64,000 nt of DNA from NCBI GenBank assembly GCA_905183005.1, contig CAJJDO010000089.1, forward strand, positions 328,657 to 392,656. Reading direction: 5' to 3'. Shown in pieces: positions 46,985 through 59,530 of the stretch. A program made the position numbers and the translations under genes. The first letter of the stretch is position 1. Each line of letters opens with the position of its first letter. Under the pieces are notes generated by a model. That model was not told the origin of the DNA. It made no database searches and was given only the letters and a program-made list of their open reading frames with translations. Source of the stretch: Paramecium pentaurelia (Eukaryota; Ciliophora; Oligohymenophorea; Peniculida; Parameciidae).

Positions 46985-49900
46985 ATGTCTGAAGAGCAGA
47001 GCAAGTAACGATTTGCGTATACGGCACCAAAACAAATTTTAGAAGAAGCTGCACAAATTGGTGAAGACAATTAAACAAGAAAGTAAAATTTAGACAAAGT
47101 TGAAGAAAAGTTCAAGTACAAGCAAAAGAACCGCTAGTTGAGTCCAGAAAGAAAAGATGTTTTCAATGATTAAGGAGGTGAGAATGGGAGAACATATGCA
47201 GAAATCATGATCTAATAGGACTTGGAGAATTCCAGATCTGAAATTGAAAATAAAATCAAAAAGACAGAAACATTAAATAAAGAGGAAAAAAAATTGGTCA
47301 AATAATAAGTGAAGGTGGAATAAAATGTTGCTTAATAAATAAAATAGGAAAGATCTGAATGGGAATAAGAAAGCAAAGATGTTTCTAAAAAGCCTTAAAA
47401 ATGGGAAACCCCATCAAGAGGTATTTTTAAATAGTTCATTAATATTTAGATGGTCCATAATCCTCTGCAAGAGCCTCCAGATGGGATAATACTAATAAAT
47501 TATAAGCAACTCCAGGTCGAGCAGGAACAGTATTTGGAGAAACACCAACACCAGGACATATGGAAATTGGAGATACCCCATATAAATATGGAGAAACCCC
47601 CACTCCTAATCGTTCTTATATTAAAGCCAGATGGGGAGAAAGAACACCATTAGCAGGTCAATCCGGATTTGGAGGAGGTATGACACCTCATACACCAGGA
47701 ACTGTAATGAGGACACCTATGACTCCAGGATAATTAGGAAATATGACTCCGGATAGAGTATATTAATTCAGATTGGAGAAAGAAATGGAAGAGAGAAATA
47801 AATATATGACAGATGAGGAATTAAATAGTATTTTACCAGGTCCAAAGGATGGTTATGAAGTAATGATAAATTAATAAAATAGATATTAAAAGCACCTGAA
47901 AATTATAAACCATTGAAATCATCTTTAAAGAAATTACTAAATGCAAAAAATAGTATTGAATCTCCAGTTCAATATCAAATACCAGAATCTATTCGTATAG
48001 AGGTTTCAGCAACTCCATCTCATCCTACTATAGGTCAATTACCAGCAATTAAACCAGAAGAATATAATTTATTCTCAGCTTTATTACAACCAATTAATGA
48101 AGATGAATTGACTCCAGAATAAGCAAAAGAAAGAAAAATTATGGCTTTACTTTTGAAAATAAAGAATGGAACTCCTTAAATGAGAAAGTCTGCTTTAAGA
48201 CAAATCACTTAAAGTGCAAGAGAATTTGGACCTGCTCCATTATTCAATTAGATCTTACCATTGTTAATGTCTCCCACATTAGAAGATTAAGAGAGACATC
48301 TATTGGTAAAAGTAATAGATAGAGTTCTATTTAAATTGGATGATTTGGTTAGGCCATATGTACATAAGATATTAGTTGTTATCTAACCATTGTTAATTCA
48401 TGAAGATTACTATGCTAGAGTAGAAGCAAGAGAAATCATATCCAATTTAGCTAAAGCAGCTGGTTTAGCAACTATGATTACTACAATGAGACCTGATATA
48501 GATCATAATGATGATTACGTCCGAAATACAACTGCCAGAGCATTTGCTATTGTGGCTTCAGCTTTGGGTATTCCAGCATTGTTGCCATTTTTAAAGGCTG
48601 TTTGCTAGAGTAGAAAGAGCTGGTAGGCAAGACATACTGGTATTAAAATAGTACAATAAATCAGTATTTTTATGGGTTGTGCTATTTTGCCTCATCTGAA
48701 ATCACTAGTTGAAATTATATAACATGGATTAAAAGATGAATAATAAAAAGTAAAAACAATTACAGCTTTAGCATTAGCTGCTTTGGCGGAAGCCTCCTTT
48801 CCATATGGTATTGAAGCATTTGATAATGTGCTTATTCCTTTATGGGAGGGCATTAAAACTCATAAGGGTAAAGGATTAGCAGCATTTTTAAAAGCGATAG
48901 GATTCATTATTCCATTAATGGATGTAGAACATGCAACAGAGTATGTTAAAGCAATTGTTCCTATATTGAAAAACTAATTTGAAATATAGGAAGAAGAAAT
49001 GAAGAAGATTGTATTAATGGTAATAAAATAATGCATATAATGTGCAGGTATAGAGGCTGTTTATGTAAGAGATCAAATAATGCCTGAATTTTTCAAATAT
49101 TATTGGAGTAAAAGAACAGCCACAGACAGAAGAAATTATAGATAAATGGTTGAAACTACATGTGAAATAGCTGCTAAAGTAGGAGCAGCAGAAATTTTAG
49201 AAAGAATTGTAGGTGATTTAAAAGATGAAAATGAATCATTTAGAAAAATGGTTGTAGAAACTATAGAAAAATTCATAAATTAATTAGGAGTATCAGATAT
49301 AGATTAAAAATTGGAAAATAGATTAATGGATGGTGTATTATGGGCATTTAATGAATAATAAAGTGAAGATACATAAACAATGCTTAGTGGATTTGGATCT
49401 ATTATTAATGCATTTGGTAGTCGATCTAAACCTTATTTCAGTTAATTAGGTGGTGTTTTATAATGGAGATTATCTAATAAATCACCAAGAGTTAGATAAT
49501 AAGCAGCTGATTTAATTGGTAAAATAGCAGTTTGCATGAAAAATTGTTAAGAAGAAGCAAGATTAGGAAGATTAGGCTAATTATTATTTGAATGTCTAGG
49601 TGAGGAATATCCAGAAGTTTTGGGATCTATCTTAGGTGGATTAAAGGCAATAGTCAATGTAATTGGAATGAATAAGATGTCACCTCCTATTAAAGATTTA
49701 TTACCAAGATTAACACCCATCTTAAAGAATAGACATGAAAAGGTTTAAGAAAATTGCATTGATTTAGTTGGTAGAATTGCAGATAGAGGACCAGAACATG
49801 TTTCTCCAAAAGAATGGATTAGAATATGTTTTGATTTGTTGGATTTATTGAAGGCTCATAAAAAAGGAATAAGAAGAGCAACTATAAATACATTTGGTTA

Positions 49901-50592
49901 TATTGCCAAAGCTATAGGACCATAAGATGTCTTATCTACTCTTTTAAATAATCTTAAAGTTTAAGAAAGATAACTTCGTGTTTGTACAACTGTAGCAATT
50001 GCAATTGTGGCAGAAACATGTGGTCCTTTTACTGTTTTACCTGCTTTAATGAATGAATATAGAGTTAGAGAATTAAATGTTCAAAATGGTGTTTTAAAAT
50101 CATTATCATTTATGTTTGAATATATAGGTCCAACAGCATATTCTTATATTAATTCAGTTATTCCATTATTAATTGATGCCTTGACTGATAGAGATCTTGT
50201 TCATAGATAAACTGCTTCATCAGCTGTTAAACATTTAGCTCTTGGTGTATAATGTTTAGGATGTGAAGAATAACTTATGCATTTATTGAATCATGTTTGG
50301 CCAAATATTTTTGAAACATCACCTCATGTTATTAATGCTGTTATGGAAGCAATAGAAGGGATGAGAGTCAGTCTTGGACCAGGAAATATTTTACTCTATG
50401 CATTATAAGGCCTTTATCATCCTGCAAGAAGAGTAATATTATATAATTAATTATTAGGTGAGATTAATATATTGGAGAATTTATAACATGATATATGTTG
50501 GCAGTTCTGATGCTTGTGTCGCATTCTACCCAACCTTTCCTAATGATCAGTATAATTCTTATGATAAATACGAATTAAATCTAACATTATGA
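46985..50592 (+). CDS. SF3B1: SF3B1, U2 snRNP splicing factor 3b subunit 1
   Basis: 1176 aa, introns of 29, 23 and 25 nt. The N-terminus has the family's Trp and Thr-Pro repeats (RWDNTNKL, TPGRAGT, ETPTPGHMEIGDTPY, MTPHTPGTVMRTPMTPGQL) and the conserved FRLEKEMEERNKYMTDEEL. The C-terminal HEAT array is strongly conserved: [40 protein letters not shown]-type helices, DDYVRNTTARAFAIVASALG, VRDQIMPEFFKYYWSKR and HVSPKEWIRICFDLLDLLKA. The last intron restores VRLIYWRIYNMIYVG and the end DKYELNLTL. SF3B1 clamps the branch-site helix. Human SF3B1 is 1304 aa, so only the N-terminal linker is shorter. Confidence 0.96.
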
Positions 50593-52285
50593 GTGTTGAA
50601 AATATTTGAAATAATATATATAAATTATCATAACATATTATACTTAATATTATATATAATTAAAATTATGAATATAAAATATTGGCTTTCGTAAATATAC
50701 AATAGTTGACATTTATAGCCTAAATCTATAATGTTTTTTAATGTTTTGGAATAAAATTATATTAGAAACAGAATACAGTTTTAAAAACTTAACATTAATA
50801 TTATACTTATTTATGTTAAAATCCGTATTAATCTAACTTTTTAATAACAAAATTTAAAACTAAATTTTTATCTATTATCTTCTTGACAATATTCTAATGA
50901 ATTGATTCCATTTTGATTATTATGAATTAGGTCTTATATTAAGTAAGCTTTGAATTAAATTAATGAAGTAAATTCTATTTGTCTAATATTGTTGTATGTC
51001 TAATCAATTTCCTTTTTATAAAGAAATCGAAACTTAAAAATAATGTTTTATGTAAACAGAACAATTAAAATATTTTGTATTATATTTATATAAAAATATA
51101 TATATAATTATATTCAACAAAATTTTATGTATGCATCCTTGGTAAAGAGATAAATTTAACAATATGCATTTTCATAGGATTCAATTCTAGCATAGGATTT
51201 CATATAAAAAATTATTTCTAAAATTGAATAGATACATTTAATTATAATTTATTTAATAAAAAATTAGTTAGCTATTTGAAAACTATGAATTTTAATTAAA
51301 AAATATTCTTTATTTATCACTGAACGTTTTTAAATAATGGCAAAAATGCTTTAGAAATTAGGTAATCAAATTCTAAATAGAATGGGCTTTTGAATAGTGT
51401 AGTAATTATATTAACTCTATTATTTTAATAAATATTGAACTTTTTTTAATTTAATATAGAAATTTCATATTTATCACATCTAAGAGTTAACAATGTCTAT
51501 TCATTTCTTTTTAAAATATCTATGTGTAATGATATTTATATTATTAAAGACTCATTTGCTTAAATACTGGACATGGTACATAAAATAATTATAAATTCTT
51601 TACAACAAAGAAATTTAATAATAAGGAAAAAAGAGATGTATGTTTGGATTTGGCATATCTATCTTAAGTTAGATTTTTGATTATGTATTTCTCTAAAATT
51701 TTAGATAATTAAATTTTAGTCAACATATTTAGGTCTGCTATAATACTAATTAGTTTGTATGAATTTCCATAGTTAATATTTAATGTAAAGGAAGATGAAA
51801 ATTATACTTGATTAGGTAATTTGGATAGCAACCAACCCTTTTATTAAAGAATTTATGGAAAAATTAAACTAGAAAAGACACACAGTGTGTATGATCGTGT
51901 TAAAAACCTATGATTATTTTCATTGAAGATAGAAATCAAAAAAGTTAGTTTTAGTAATATTATATTACCTAATTTATTTTTAGGGATAGACAGACCTATA
52001 ATGTAGTGTTTTGGTATATTTGAAGTAAGAAACTTATAATTTGATAATGTAATATTCTTCTTGAGTATATTTAAAAAGAAAATAATAAAGTTATTGTATG
52101 AGAAAATTTGAAAATATCTTAACCATTAATAATAATCTCAGACTATAATTAAGATAAAAATACAACAATGTTAATAAAATATATATATATATACAATCAA
52201 TTAAAATGATTTAAATTATCTTATTGAAGTTGACCAATATTTATAAAGCAATTAATCCTAACAAATCTTAATTATATTTAATTTT
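50593..52285. other. Longest gene-poor stretch (1.7 kb)
   Basis: Extremely AT-rich, with no frame of coding-like composition on either strand and no tRNA-like fold. It is unusual for compact ciliate macronuclear DNA, where intergenic distances are mostly below 400 bp. Nothing specific recognised. Confidence 0.45.
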
Positions 52286-53597
52286 ATGATTTAAGTAAAA
52301 GAACATCTACCCCAAGAATGGTTCGATTTTATCGAATAAATCAAAATTTTGAATCCAATTGACTATCAAACAATCAAATAATTTGTAAAAGTTCGATTCA
52401 GCCAATTTCCTTCTGATTAATAAATGAGAGAGTATTACGAAGAAGTTTTTTCAAAGTATTGCTATCATTCTACTATAATTAGATCGACTAATGATTCCAA
52501 TAGAAAGAAGTGGCATCAATAAGACAAAAATTTGCTTATTTGGTGCATGACTAAATACTTAATGTCTTAGAATAGATCTGACCTTATTCCTGTAATAGTT
52601 TTTATTTATCGTTAGAATGATAGAGATTGGGAGTATATATCAAAAATACTGTGTGTAGATAAGTAATTGATTGAATTAAAATGGATATCCTTGCTTCATT
52701 CCAATCTAAAAATCTCGACATGGACCAAAGAAGAGGATCAAATTTTGACAGATATTGCAAGGTAAGATTTTTATATATTTAAGTTAATATTATTCAAAAA
52801 ATAATTGGACAGAATTAACCATTAAGTTTAATTAATTGTCCTAGACTTAGAGATATCCTAAATAAATTAGAGAGAGATGGAATAATGTGTTGAATCCAAA
52901 TATTTCTAAGTAAACTTGGAATAAAGAAGAGAAAATTAAACTCATTTAATTGATTTTAGATTAGGGTAAAAAATGGTCTAAAATTCAGAATTTAATGAAT
53001 AATAGAAGTGAAAATTAAATCAAAAATCAATATAATGGAATCATTAGAAATTTAAAAAGATTTAATGTAATATTTTGTTCTTTAAATTAAGGTTTAATAA
53101 ACTGAAGAAAGATCCTTACTCAAAGCAATTATTGAGAATCCAGATCAAAAACTAAGTTTGACAGTTACTTAATTTATGTCTGATTTCTTGGCCAGAAAAG
53201 AAGCATCAAAAAGAATAGATACACCATTGTTAAATAATAGAAAAGTTGAAGGTTCAAGCGTTAACAAAACTAAAGTTGAATTATTCCCTCTTGACAATCT
53301 CATTAGTGTTTCAAGTAATATCATTTATTTATTATAGATATATCATAAATTGAAAAATCTAAAATAAGTCAGGAATCTTAATATCAAATGCCTTAGACTC
53401 CAAATTTATTTCATCAGTAAAATTGTAATCTCTCCATACCTTAAATATAACCACAATAAATTTATTATAGAAATTAATATACTATGTCCAGTTTACCTAA
53501 TACCTATATGAATTATGCTCCAACTAATTAGGTTTATCCAAATTATTATTAATTTCCTATGAATTTAGGATTTTAATAATATCAAGGATATTTCTGA
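52286..53597 (+). CDS. Myb/SANT DNA-binding protein
   Basis: 413 aa, introns at 52762-52783 and 53067-53091 (both with AAG acceptors) and one of 23 nt. Central region: STWTKEEDQILTDIASQYYS, WTELTIKFNQLSQTQRYPKQ, IRERWNNVLNPNISKQTWNK and EEKIKLIQLILDQGKKWSKI, then NRSENQIKNQYNGIIRNL. These are two Myb repeats of R2R3 type with the regularly spaced Trp residues. The N-terminal 150 residues hold a possible third, degenerate repeat; the C-terminus is Gln/Tyr/Pro-rich. Probably a transcription factor. It shares its repeat architecture with the gene at 57785. Confidence 0.88.
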
Positions 53598-54475
53598 ATT
53601 TGTTGAAGCATAAGTGAGCAAAATATTGATATATATATTGAATAATATATTATAATATAAATTATAATTTAAATATGTTATATATTTAATATGAGTAGGA
53701 TTAATGAAATTTACAATTGCCAACAATTTTTTATTAATTCAATTCATTTTTTAAATTACAAAAGGACATGTTTATAAAATAATTTAAATTCAATTTCAAG
53801 GGTCACTATAATAATTAAAATTATAAATTGTTGTTTTATTTAATAATACTTTTATATATATTATTAAATATAAATTTAATAATATATATTAAAATCATAA
53901 ACTAAATCTGGGTAATAGACTACAAATGAAAATAGTATTTTATGTTACTCAAATTATTCTTTTTTATTTAACTGAACAATATAATATTTTTTAAAATCGA
54001 TTTTTTTTAAATATCATTTTAATTACTGATAATTGAAAAAACTTAAGTCTATTTTGCTATTACATATACATTTTATAACCAAAAGCCTTATAATTAATAT
54101 TAAAAATTCAGAAAAACAAAAAATAATTTATTAAAATTTTTCACAAAATTTATAAGAAGATGATGTCATAATTTTCTATAATATTGAATCTAATTTTAAT
54201 TTAAATGTTAAAATATATTAATAATGATGGCTTTTCTTATCATTTGTAAAAGATAAGAAAATTTTCTATATTTGTAAATTAATATTCTTTTATAAAAATT
54301 AAATTAGTAAACATAATAATTGTTTTGAATTCCAAATGATGATTAATCTCTAAGGAATTACAAATTCTCGTGTGAGGAAGAGAGTATTAAAAGTTAATTC
54401 TATTTATATATATTTAAACTTGAAATTAAATTAAGTTATATTTATACGAGATTTATATAGAATAGACATATATAT
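53598..54475. other. AT-rich intergenic region
   Basis: About 880 bp between the convergent Myb and TFIIB-like genes, rich in ATAT and TTTA runs. No gene or RNA recognised. Confidence 0.5.
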
Positions 54476-55063
54476 TCAAATAGAATGATGATTAAAATAT
54501 GTGAACAGATCTTAAATGATTTAGAAAGCAAATGGTCTGATTCTATTAATGCTATTATGCAACTATTCAGGAGTTATATTAGCTTAGTATGCAATTAACT
54601 TGATATTGATACCACCTTATTTTAGATATATGATATCAGTGGCTATTTTTACTGCAATAGCATTTTAAAGAGATTTTGGTAATTTTTAAACGAGAGGCTA
54701 TATTTATCTCAAAAGTGTAACACAAACAGTAGTAGCTTTTGAATCTATTTTAAGTTTCTGACAAAGAGTTGTAATCAAAGATGAATATTGTTATTAAATA
54801 CATTTAGCCAAGTATATGAGCTTTTCATCAGTTTCAGGCACCTTATATTGTAACTCATTCATGGCACAATAGACCAAAGCTTATGCATGCATATATGAAT
54901 TTGGAATGGATAAAACATTAAAAATGGAGATTGATTTTTTTTCTACTTCATCATTAAGATTCATTTTGAAAACAATGTCTGAAATCAATTCATACATGTC
55001 TTAATTTCTTTTAGGAGTATTGCATTCTTCATGAAATTTAGGAACAGGAGGTCTTTTGAACAT
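54476..55063 (-). CDS. TFIIB-like cyclin-fold protein, 195 aa
   Basis: One exon. After MFKRPPVPKFHEECNTPKRN come two helical blocks that read like the tandem cyclin folds of TFIIB/BRF: MYELISDIVFKMNLNDEVEK, HAQALVYCAMNELQYKV and YLAKCIQQQYSSLITTLCQK; then AVKIATDIIYLKQGGINIKL and IAYQANITPEQLHNSINRIR, the latter like the end of a TFIIB repeat. There is no N-terminal zinc ribbon. It may be a divergent TFIIB-related factor or only a cyclin-fold relative; the gene itself is convincing since the opposite strand breaks up. Confidence 0.68.
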
Positions 55064-55169
55064 GTTTATTTAATTAATTGAGTTAATATTCAGTTTTAAT
55101 AACCAGTTTATTTGATTCTATTAGTATAAATAAATTTGAATTGATTAATATAATATATTTAATATGATG

Positions 55170-57133
55170 TCATAAAAATACATTCCAAACAATAACAACA
55201 CCATCTTATGCACCTGAAATAACTTATTTTCCATCTGGAGCAAATTATACAGTATTGACTGGTCCAGAATGTCCAAACCCTTCTGATATTTATTATCCAG
55301 TTTATAAATCCCATAATTTAACTGAACAATTAGATCCTCCTGTAACAGCATATTTAAAATTGGGTGAAAGACAAATTGAATAACATTCATCACCTAAAAT
55401 TATTATAAAATCTAACCTTTTTTTGGATTTCCACTTGTTTCAAATTATCTTTATACTTCACTTTAATTAAGATCCCAAAGTGATATTTTTCTATCTTAAC
55501 CAGTACTAAAAACAACTGTTGTATTAGGAACAGTATCAAAAGAATTAATACCACCCATTCTTTATATATGAGCACTAATTCTTTTTTCAGATTTCAAATC
55601 CCATTATAATAAGGCTCTATCACGAGATGAAGTAAGTAATTATGTTTCATTAGCAATCAATTTAACTTTAGTAACTTTATGAGTATGTTCTTTTAAATGT
55701 GATACCATTTCTCTAGTTCTCATTTCCCAAACTCTAACATCTCCTTCTCCTCCACCACTACAAAAGAATTTCAAATTATTTGATATACAAAGTGTAGTCA
55801 CTCCTGTTTTATGAGCATTATCAATCTACCAAATTTATTAACCATTATCAGATCTAAACATTCTAATCTTACCATCAGCCCATCCACTTAATAGTACTTC
55901 ATCTCTATAAACTAAACTTAATGGAACAACATTCACATTAGCTTAACATTTAGCAATTACAAAATATTCACTAATATCCCAAAGTCTAATAGTTCCATCT
56001 TCTGATGCTGAAGCAAATCTATCAGAAACTCCTGGAGGATAACTCATATCTAATATTGATCCAGTATGATTTTCACTATGTAATCCTTTCTAAAAATTGT
56101 TTGTATTGAATCTAAAAATCAAACCTCTATCTGTTGATATCAAACTCTCTAAACCATCTACTCTTACTGTAATTGAATTAACTGCTCCCCCTAAATCAGT
56201 TTTGTGTAATTAATTTATCTAATTTACAATAATAATATACTTTATTATCTTCTGTAATTTAATACATTGCTAAAGTACCATTACCTGCTCCAACTATAAA
56301 TCTTGTAAAATCTACAAATCTTATTGACATTACTCCCAATGCAGCAACTACAATTTAATGACTAAAAAATCTATTTGATTAATATATTTAATTTAATTAC
56401 TTATTTTTCATCTAAAAAACACAAAAATCTCCTGATGTTGTTCCTAATAAAAGATATTCTTCTCTATTTTTTGAAAATTCCATACAAATGTATTCTCTTA
56501 CTAAATTACCTGTATTAATTATTTCTTTCTCAAATACTCCTAATTTTGCATCCAATTTCCATAAACATATTTATTTATTTCCAGATGTTGCAAATTGATA
56601 TTTTGGTGTATCTCTACCTTTTATATCTTTAGCAAATCCACCCCATCTTGCTATTGTTGTTGGTTCAGGTGTATGATTTACTGATCCTACAATATATCCT
56701 GTTTAACAATCCCAAATGAATATTCTTTTATCCATTGGATTACCTGAAGAGAAGAGTAATCTATCATCATGACTAAAATCAACGCATACTACTTCATAAT
56801 CATGTTCTGATAATCTATATTTTTGAATTTTTCTATGATAATCCCAAATAATAACATCAGAATTGTCTCCCTTCTATCCTGATGCAACCAATTCACCTCG
56901 ATTTGAAACTGCTAAACATGTAATTTAATCATCATGTCCTTATAAAAATGATTATTTATGAGCATCTTTTAAATCAGTAATTATTAAAGATGCTCCAGCT
57001 ATACAAATGAATTCCACTCCATTTGGATGCAATATCACACTTCGAGGTATCTTATATATATATTCAATTTTACTCTTCCACTATATCCAATTGCATGTTC
57101 CATCTCAAGAATATCTGCAGAAGGTTGTTTCAT
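55170..57133 (-). CDS. CFAP52: CFAP52 (WDR16), ciliary WD-repeat protein
   Basis: 622 aa, introns at 57051-57073 (AAG acceptor), and of 30, 19 and 23 nt. Two WD40 propellers: HAIGYSGRIPRSVILHPNGV, FLQGHDDQITCLAVSNRGEL, DVIIWDYHRKIQKYRLSEHD, HTPEPTTIARWGGFAKD, EHTHKVTKVKLIANETQ, DRALLQWDLKSEKRISAHIQ and CSVKLWDLQTGQQISEGFGH. Length and N-terminal sequence match CFAP52, an inner-junction protein that links the B-tubule to the A-tubule of ciliary doublets. The 19-nt intron is the shortest I found in the window. Confidence 0.93.
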
Positions 57134-57784
57134 TTTTTATATATAAATAATATATATATATTAAATATTTTCTAAAATAATCAATATTCAATTAATAACT
57201 TTCAATTTTTTACATAATAATGTAATGATACATATAATATAAAAACTTTATAATTATTTCTAGAAATTGCTATTTCAATATTTGGAAATACTTAATTTTA
57301 GAGTTGCATAAAATTAAAATAATATCACTTAAATTTAATAAAATCTAAGTATTCTCATCAATCCCATTTATTCTTTTATTAAATGATTCAACTATATTTA
57401 TTTATCAGGTTTCTCAATTTTTTTTAATTTTTATAATGATATTTAGTATATATTTAAAGAGATCAATATCTTAATTAACTATTTAACTATTCTAGTTGGA
57501 ATTAGAGACTGTATAGTAAATTTATTAACTAGAATTTATTAATATATTGATTATTATATGTTTAAGAATTACTGTTCGATTGCTAAATATTATTTTAATC
57601 AGTAATAAATTTCTATGTTTAATGTTTGTTTTATTTATTTTTAATTAACTATTAAATCATTAGAATTGCAATGTAAACTTTGATGAGGCATTAGATTAAT
57701 GTCTCTATTTTGTTATTTAATTATATTTATTTAGGGTTTGCTTAAATTACAATAAAATTTTCAATCTTATAATTATAATTAAAA
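57134..57784. other. Divergent intergenic region, AT-rich
   Basis: About 650 bp between the starts of CFAP52 (minus) and the second Myb gene (plus). No coding-like frame. It must include both promoters; no motif recognised. Confidence 0.5.
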
Positions 57785-58835
57785 ATGGATGAATTTCAGA
57801 CTTTCTTTCAAAGTTTAGGGGAAAAAAAATTGACTCCTATTTCTGAGGATTACAGAAAACAATTCAAGATTAGAGGAGAGTTCATCTATCCACTTAACAA
57901 GAAGTTTGATCAAATTTGTAAAAGGTAATCTAAAGTATTTAAAACTAGCTTTTTAGAAGATGAAAAATTAAGGGGCAAAAGAAAATGGGATAATTCCTTT
58001 AAACTATTTCTGATATGGTTTTTAGTTAAATATTTTGAGAATTAAAATCGAATTACAATACGACCTGTAGAAGTTTAATATATTTTAGGATGAGAATGAT
58101 TGGATTAATTTTGAAAACATTCTGAAAATAGATAAGCATACTTTATAGTAAAGATGGATTACTTTGATTAATCCTCAAATGAAATCTATCAATTGGTTAT
58201 AGGAAGAAGATGATTTTATTAGGACTTAAATGAAGTAAGTTAGAATTACTTAATTTATTATAGTTAAAAGAATAAACATATTTGGACACAAATTGCAGTA
58301 TCTCTTTATGAAAGGAATTTGTAGGGGAATATTCGAACTCCAAAATAAATTAGGGAACGATGGATGAATTATTTGAATCCTGAATTAAATAAGTAATTTA
58401 CTATCCTTATTTATAGAGAACAATGGTTGCTCAAAGAGGATTTGATTATTTTAAATAACGTTGTGAAAAATGGAAAAAAATGGTCACAAATTTCATAGTA
58501 ATTGAATGGAAGAACCGAGAATTAGGTGAAAAATAGGTAATTGAATAACACAATTACATAAGATACAAGTCATTAATACATAAAATATGCAAGGATGATG
58601 AATGTGATGAAATAGAGATGATCAAGTAGTACATTAGAAAAAAGTATGTAACAATTTAAAAAAGTAGTTCTGTACATATGGACTCTAATAAACAAGGTAT
58701 AATAGGTAAAAGGGGGAGACACAAGAAGGGAATGAAAAATAAGGAACAAAAAGCAGATGCAAAGAAACAAAAAAATATTCCAAAAATAATAAAATAAGAA
58801 GAATAATTATCCTCATAAGCTTTCGTTTAATAAGC

Positions 58836-58888
<53 letters not shown>

Positions 58889-59478
58889 TATTATTATTTA
58901 CATAATCTTAATAACTATAATTGTAATAATAAATTCAATAAACTTAATAATTGCAATAATTGTAGTAGTTATAATAATAGATGAATTTTAATTAGGAAGA
59001 AATGAAGTTAGCATTAAACTTGTAATCTACTTTTAATTAGGAGGATATCAAAAATACAACTCCATTGATGATGTTATAATGTTTAACTTCTCCAGGATAT
59101 TAGTATTTTGAAAATCAATGTTTAAGATAATTGTCTCCTGGAATGATAGAAGAAGTAGATTGTCATTAAAATTCGTCTTTATAATTACCCAAAATGGCAA
59201 ATATTTATAAGGTAAATTCTACATCTCCATTTTTAATTGGATCTATGTTGCCTTCTCCATTTTGGAATAATGATCAATTTGTTCAATAGAATGATGATTA
59301 AGTTGGAGCAATATCTAATTAAACTTTTACCTAATAAATTTCCACAACTCCTTATTTAAATATAAATTATTTAAGACAATAATAGATGAATGGGTTCTCT
59401 AAATAAAAGGAATTAGATTTATTGTAGGAAAATCCTATATAATAATTCAATAAAAGAAGAAATATTAATTAATAGTGA
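57785..59478 (+). CDS. Myb-repeat protein with long poly-Gln tail
   Basis: 530 aa, introns of 22, 29 and 24 nt and 58537-58562 (AAG acceptor). Myb-like repeats: WINFENILKIDKHTLQQRWI, INWLQEEDDFIRTQM, WTQIAVSLYERNLQGNIRTP, KQIRERWMNYLNPELNK and WLLKEDLIILNNVVKNGKKW, then NGRTENQVKNRYKSLI. A basic, nuclear-signal-like stretch (KRGRHKKGMKNKEQKADAKK) follows, then a pure (TAA)17 tract read as Gln and a Gln/Asn/Pro-rich C-terminus. Related in repeats to the gene at 52286. Probable transcription factor. Confidence 0.9.
58837..58887 (+). repeat. (TAA)17 microsatellite encoding poly-Gln
   Basis: Seventeen perfect TAA units inside the Myb gene, in frame and read as glutamine under the ciliate code. 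Under the standard code it would be a block of stops. Such a tract should be length-variable. Confidence 0.95.
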
Positions 59479-59530
59479 AAATGATAATAATAATATATAT
59501 ATATATATATATATTTATATTAAATTATTA

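Noticed and set aside
47450..47653. ORF beginning MVHNPLQEPP
   Set aside because: Wrong frame of SF3B1 created by ignoring the intron just before it; the correct frame has the Thr-Pro repeats.
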